DNA from: a virus
DNA: 40,242 nt
Virus record (IMG/VR): IMGVR_UViG_3300033148_001509
Span: 1 to 40,242 of that record
Strand: one strand, 5' to 3'
The notes below the pieces were generated by a model. The model ran no database searches, was not told the DNA's origin, and saw nothing but the letters and a program-made list of their open reading frames with translations. Below are positions 38,501-40,242 of this stretch, one piece after another (the stretch's first letter is position 1; each line of letters opens with the position of its first letter). The translations under genes were made by a program, and so were the position numbers.

Positions 38501-38534
38501 TAGCTCGTTATGGGCGCAACAAGAGGAAGCAAAG

Positions 38535-38891
38535 ATGGCTGATTGTAGCAAAATGTACGAGAGCGAGAGCAAGTTCCTAAAGGCTGATGACCTCAAGGGT
38601 CAGGCAATCAAGGTTAAGATCAAGGACTCAAAAGTTGAAGCTATGACTCAAGACCCGAATGGCGATCAAAAACTTGTTATTTACTTTGAAGGAAAGGATA
38701 AGGGCGTTGCCCTGAACCAAACTAACTGGAAGATTCTTGCTGGCACTTTCGGCAATGACTCGGACGAGTGGAATGGTAAAGAAATCGAGTTGTTTTCCAT
38801 GATGGTTGATTATCAAGGGAAGATGGTTCCAGCTTTACGTCTGCGGGTTATCTCTGCCGAAGCAGATTTCGACGACGATATCCCCTTTTGA
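38535..38891 (+). CDS. Single-strand DNA-binding-like protein with SSB-type tail (118 aa)
   Basis: AGAGGAAG before ATG 38535 sets the start (the frame is open from 38457). A beta-rich core (KAIKVKIKDSKV-like opening, KLVIYFEGKDKGVALNQTNW, EIELFSMMVDYQGKMVPALR) fits an OB-like fold, and the end is DDDIPF, the conserved acidic tip by which bacterial SSB binds partner proteins. Probably coats phage ssDNA and recruits host repair or replication proteins. Neighbour of the exonuclease. Confidence 0.75.
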   Translation: MADCSKMYESESKFLKADDLKGQAIKVKIKDSKVEAMTQDPNGDQKLVIYFEGKDKGVALNQTNWKILAGTFGNDSDEWNGKEIELFSMMVDYQGKMVPALRLRVISAEADFDDDIPF

Positions 38892-38903
38892 CAATAGCCG
38901 AGG

Positions 38904-38923
38904 CGCTCCCCGAAAGGGGAGTG
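38904..38923 (+). promoter_or_regulatory. Hairpin sequestering the ribosome site of the exonuclease gene
   Basis: CTCCCC-GAAA-GGGGAG (38906-38921), closed further by G-U and C-G pairs, with a GNRA tetraloop. The GGGGAG half is the Shine-Dalgarno of the gene at 38931, nine bases away. Folding would hide the site and lower translation. Confidence 0.6.
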
Positions 38924-38930
38924 ATTTACT

Positions 38931-39602
38931 ATGAAATTATTTATTGATATTGAAACAATCCCAACTCAGAGAGAAGACCTCAGACAGTTGATAGAGGTTA
39001 AAGCTCCGGGCAATTACAAGAAACAGGAATCTATTGATAAATGGATTGAAGATAACCACGAGACAGAATTTGATAAACTTTGGCGCAAGACAGGACTAGA
39101 CGGCTCTCAGGGTGAGATCATATGTATTTCATGGGCTACTGAGGATAATAAGCCAAAAGTCGTTAAACGCGATCTAGGGGAGTCTGAGGAGGTGCTTTTA
39201 GCTGAATTCTTCTTTGAGTTAGCCAAAGACCTTGTTGACCAAAATTCTGATTATTTAATCCAGCCAAGATGGATTGGCCATAATATTTGTGACTTTGATC
39301 TCAGGTTTATCTGGCATCGTTGCGTTGTAAATAATGTAAAGCCTAGGATTCATATTCCTTACGATGCAAAGCCTTGGTCAAATAAGGTTTTCGATACGCT
39401 TTATGAGTGGAAAGGAAATAATAAGGCTGGAGGTTCTTTGAATAAAGTCTGCAAAATCCTTGGCATATTAGAGAAGGGCGATATTGATGGCTCAAAGGTC
39501 TGGGATTATGTCAAAGAGGGCAAAGTTGATGAGGTCGCTGAATATTGTAAAGACGATGTTAGGCGTGTTCAGGACTTATACAAAAGGATGAAATTCTTAT
39601 GA
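38931..39602 (+). CDS. DnaQ-like 3'-5' exonuclease (223 aa)
   Basis: Exo I motif FIDIET (4-9; Asp6, Glu8), Exo II GHNICDFDLRF (116-126) and Exo III YCKDDVRRVQDLY (205-217, YxxxD) are all present, giving the DEDDy-type metal site. Size and arrangement match predicted PolB-like stand-alone exonucleases of phages. It may trim DNA ends in recombination or repair with the SSB-like protein upstream. No polymerase is encoded nearby. Confidence 0.9.
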   Translation: MKLFIDIETIPTQREDLRQLIEVKAPGNYKKQESIDKWIEDNHETEFDKLWRKTGLDGSQGEIICISWATEDNKPKVVKRDLGESEEVLLAEFFFELAKDLVDQNSDYLIQPRWIGHNICDFDLRFIWHRCVVNNVKPRIHIPYDAKPWSNKVFDTLYEWKGNNKAGGSLNKVCKILGILEKGDIDGSKVWDYVKEGKVDEVAEYCKDDVRRVQDLYKRMKFL

Positions 39603-39715
39603 TTAAAAATCTAATTAATTTCCTCAAATCTACTCCCTCATGGGGGCCAGCAGAGCTAATGAGTACAGAGTTAAAGCCTATGCGTAAGACAATGGCAACA
39701 AGGGGGTTTAAATGA
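39599..39715 (+). CDS. Small basic protein (38 aa)
   Basis: ATG overlaps the exonuclease stop, and TGA overlaps the next ATG. MIKNLINFLKSTPSWGPAEL then LKPMRKTMATRGFK. Perfect coupling at both ends supports translation. Unknown role. Confidence 0.6.
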   Translation: MIKNLINFLKSTPSWGPAELMSTELKPMRKTMATRGFK

Positions 39716-40002
39716 AGATTGAACGATATTTAGTAGTTGGCAAGCAGCGTAACCATAAACCGTCTGCAAGATTAACCGTGACAACTCCGGGGCTTGAGTG
39801 GCATGAAATTGCTATTAAATTGGCTCTTGATATACCGGATGATTTATTTACTAAGCCGCAACTGGAAGCAAGCATTATTGTACCAAATGATGCGCTATCC
39901 GCGCCAGTTATTGAGGCAGAAACAACGGATAATATTCAGCGGATTATATCCAAAGAACTTGGCGTTGATCTGCAAATATCGGTTGTAGAGGAAGTTAAAT
40001 AG
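39712..40002 (+). CDS. Hypothetical protein (96 aa)
   Basis: MKIERYLVVGKQRNHKPSAR, then TVTTPGLEWHEIAIKLALDI and LFTKPQLEASIIVPNDA. A beta-alpha small domain found in several phages beside replication genes. Function unknown. Confidence 0.7.
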   Translation: MKIERYLVVGKQRNHKPSARLTVTTPGLEWHEIAIKLALDIPDDLFTKPQLEASIIVPNDALSAPVIEAETTDNIQRIISKELGVDLQISVVEEVK

Positions 40003-40033
40003 CTAGCCTATCCCCGCCTATTGGAGAGAGTAA

Positions 40034-40240
40034 ATGAGTGATTATGAAATGTGCAACCAACCCTGCCCAGTACGTTCTGAATGTACAAGGCATACCGCAG
40101 GCGGGGCTGTACCGGATGAGACGCAGGCATACTTCCCTTACAAACCGCCACCTAAAGCGAGAGAGTGTAAGGGATACAGGCAAACGCCAAGTAAAGTAAA
40201 AAATGCGTCAAAGCCTCTAGTGGCTAAGGAGGCAAGATGA
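40034..40240 (+). CDS. Cysteine-containing basic protein (68 aa)
   Basis: GGAGAG upstream of the ATG. MCNQPCPVRSECTRHTAGG has a tight Cys-x3-Cys-x5-Cys group resembling iron-sulphur or zinc knots; a Pro/Lys-rich tail follows (YFPYKPPPKARECKGYRQ). The stop overlaps the next ATG at 40237. Confidence 0.65.
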   Translation: MSDYEMCNQPCPVRSECTRHTAGGAVPDETQAYFPYKPPPKARECKGYRQTPSKVKNASKPLVAKEAR

Positions 40241-40242
40241 GT
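40237..40242 (+). CDS. Start of a gene that continues at base 1 if the window is circular
   Basis: ATGAGT overlapping the upstream TGA, with AAGGAGG seven bases before. Joined to 1-42 it gives a 15-codon ORF. See the entry at 1-42. Confidence 0.55.

Noticed and set aside
1-40242. CRISPR arrays, insertion sequences or anti-CRISPR locus
   Set aside because: No spaced direct repeats, transposase or aca-type pair with the expected layout was found; orphans alone are not evidence.

Overview
The window reads as a dsDNA tailed phage of a Gram-negative host, probably a gammaproteobacterium (inferred from the spanin pair, lipoproteins, NinG and an LPS-type tailspike). Coding density is very high, with ATGA, GTGA and TAATG junctions throughout. 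The portal, gp10-like stabiliser, ejection proteins and tailspike point to a short-tailed virion of the P22 type. The capsid and cement genes look more like the Bordetella BPP-1 group. The last six bases and the first 42 bases join in frame into a small ORF with a strong Shine-Dalgarno, so the window is probably the whole circular or circularly permuted genome (40,242 bp).

Layout. Positions 1-949 (+) hold the end of the rightward early operon: small proteins, a mini membrane protein and a 21-residue lipoprotein. Positions 942-1885 (-) hold lysis genes: nested spanins and two holin-like proteins. Position 1973 (+) starts an HNH endonuclease facing the other way. Positions 2412-25173 (-) form the late block, listed here against transcription: M15 endolysin, tailspike, ejection proteins, a GNAT-like protein, head-tail proteins, gp10, adaptor, cement, major capsid, scaffold, portal, terminases, then a second group of lectin/fibre-like structural genes upstream of the terminases. 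Two further HNH genes are wedged between late genes. Positions 25201-36157 (-) form the leftward early/middle operon: NinG, an ASCH protein, a DPPY methyltransferase, a replication-loader-like protein, a NinI-like phosphatase, DUF551 and many small orphans. Positions 36304-40242 (+) form the rightward operon: an HNH/Myb-like protein, small proteins, an SSB-like protein and a DnaQ-type exonuclease. No integrase, repressor, DNA polymerase, primase or helicase was recognised.

The most unusual part is 32.5-35.5 kb. Its long gaps between leftward genes are packed with RNA-type signals. On the minus strand, a promoter leads straight into a 22-bp helix that closes around two hairpins and a tRNA-like cloverleaf with a shrunken anticodon arm, followed by T7 (32592-32749). 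Three of the four helix differences are G-U pairs only in the minus-strand RNA. On the plus strand, several short untranslated units (about 33230-33335, 34148-34292 and 35220-35413, perhaps one more ending near 33200) end in intrinsic terminators against the 3' ends of leftward genes. Divergent promoters, a palindrome inside a promoter spacer, a large minus-strand terminator and a twice-repeated pair of hairpins add to this. I read it as a cluster of small structured RNAs of unknown function; this is inference from sequence and needs RNA data.
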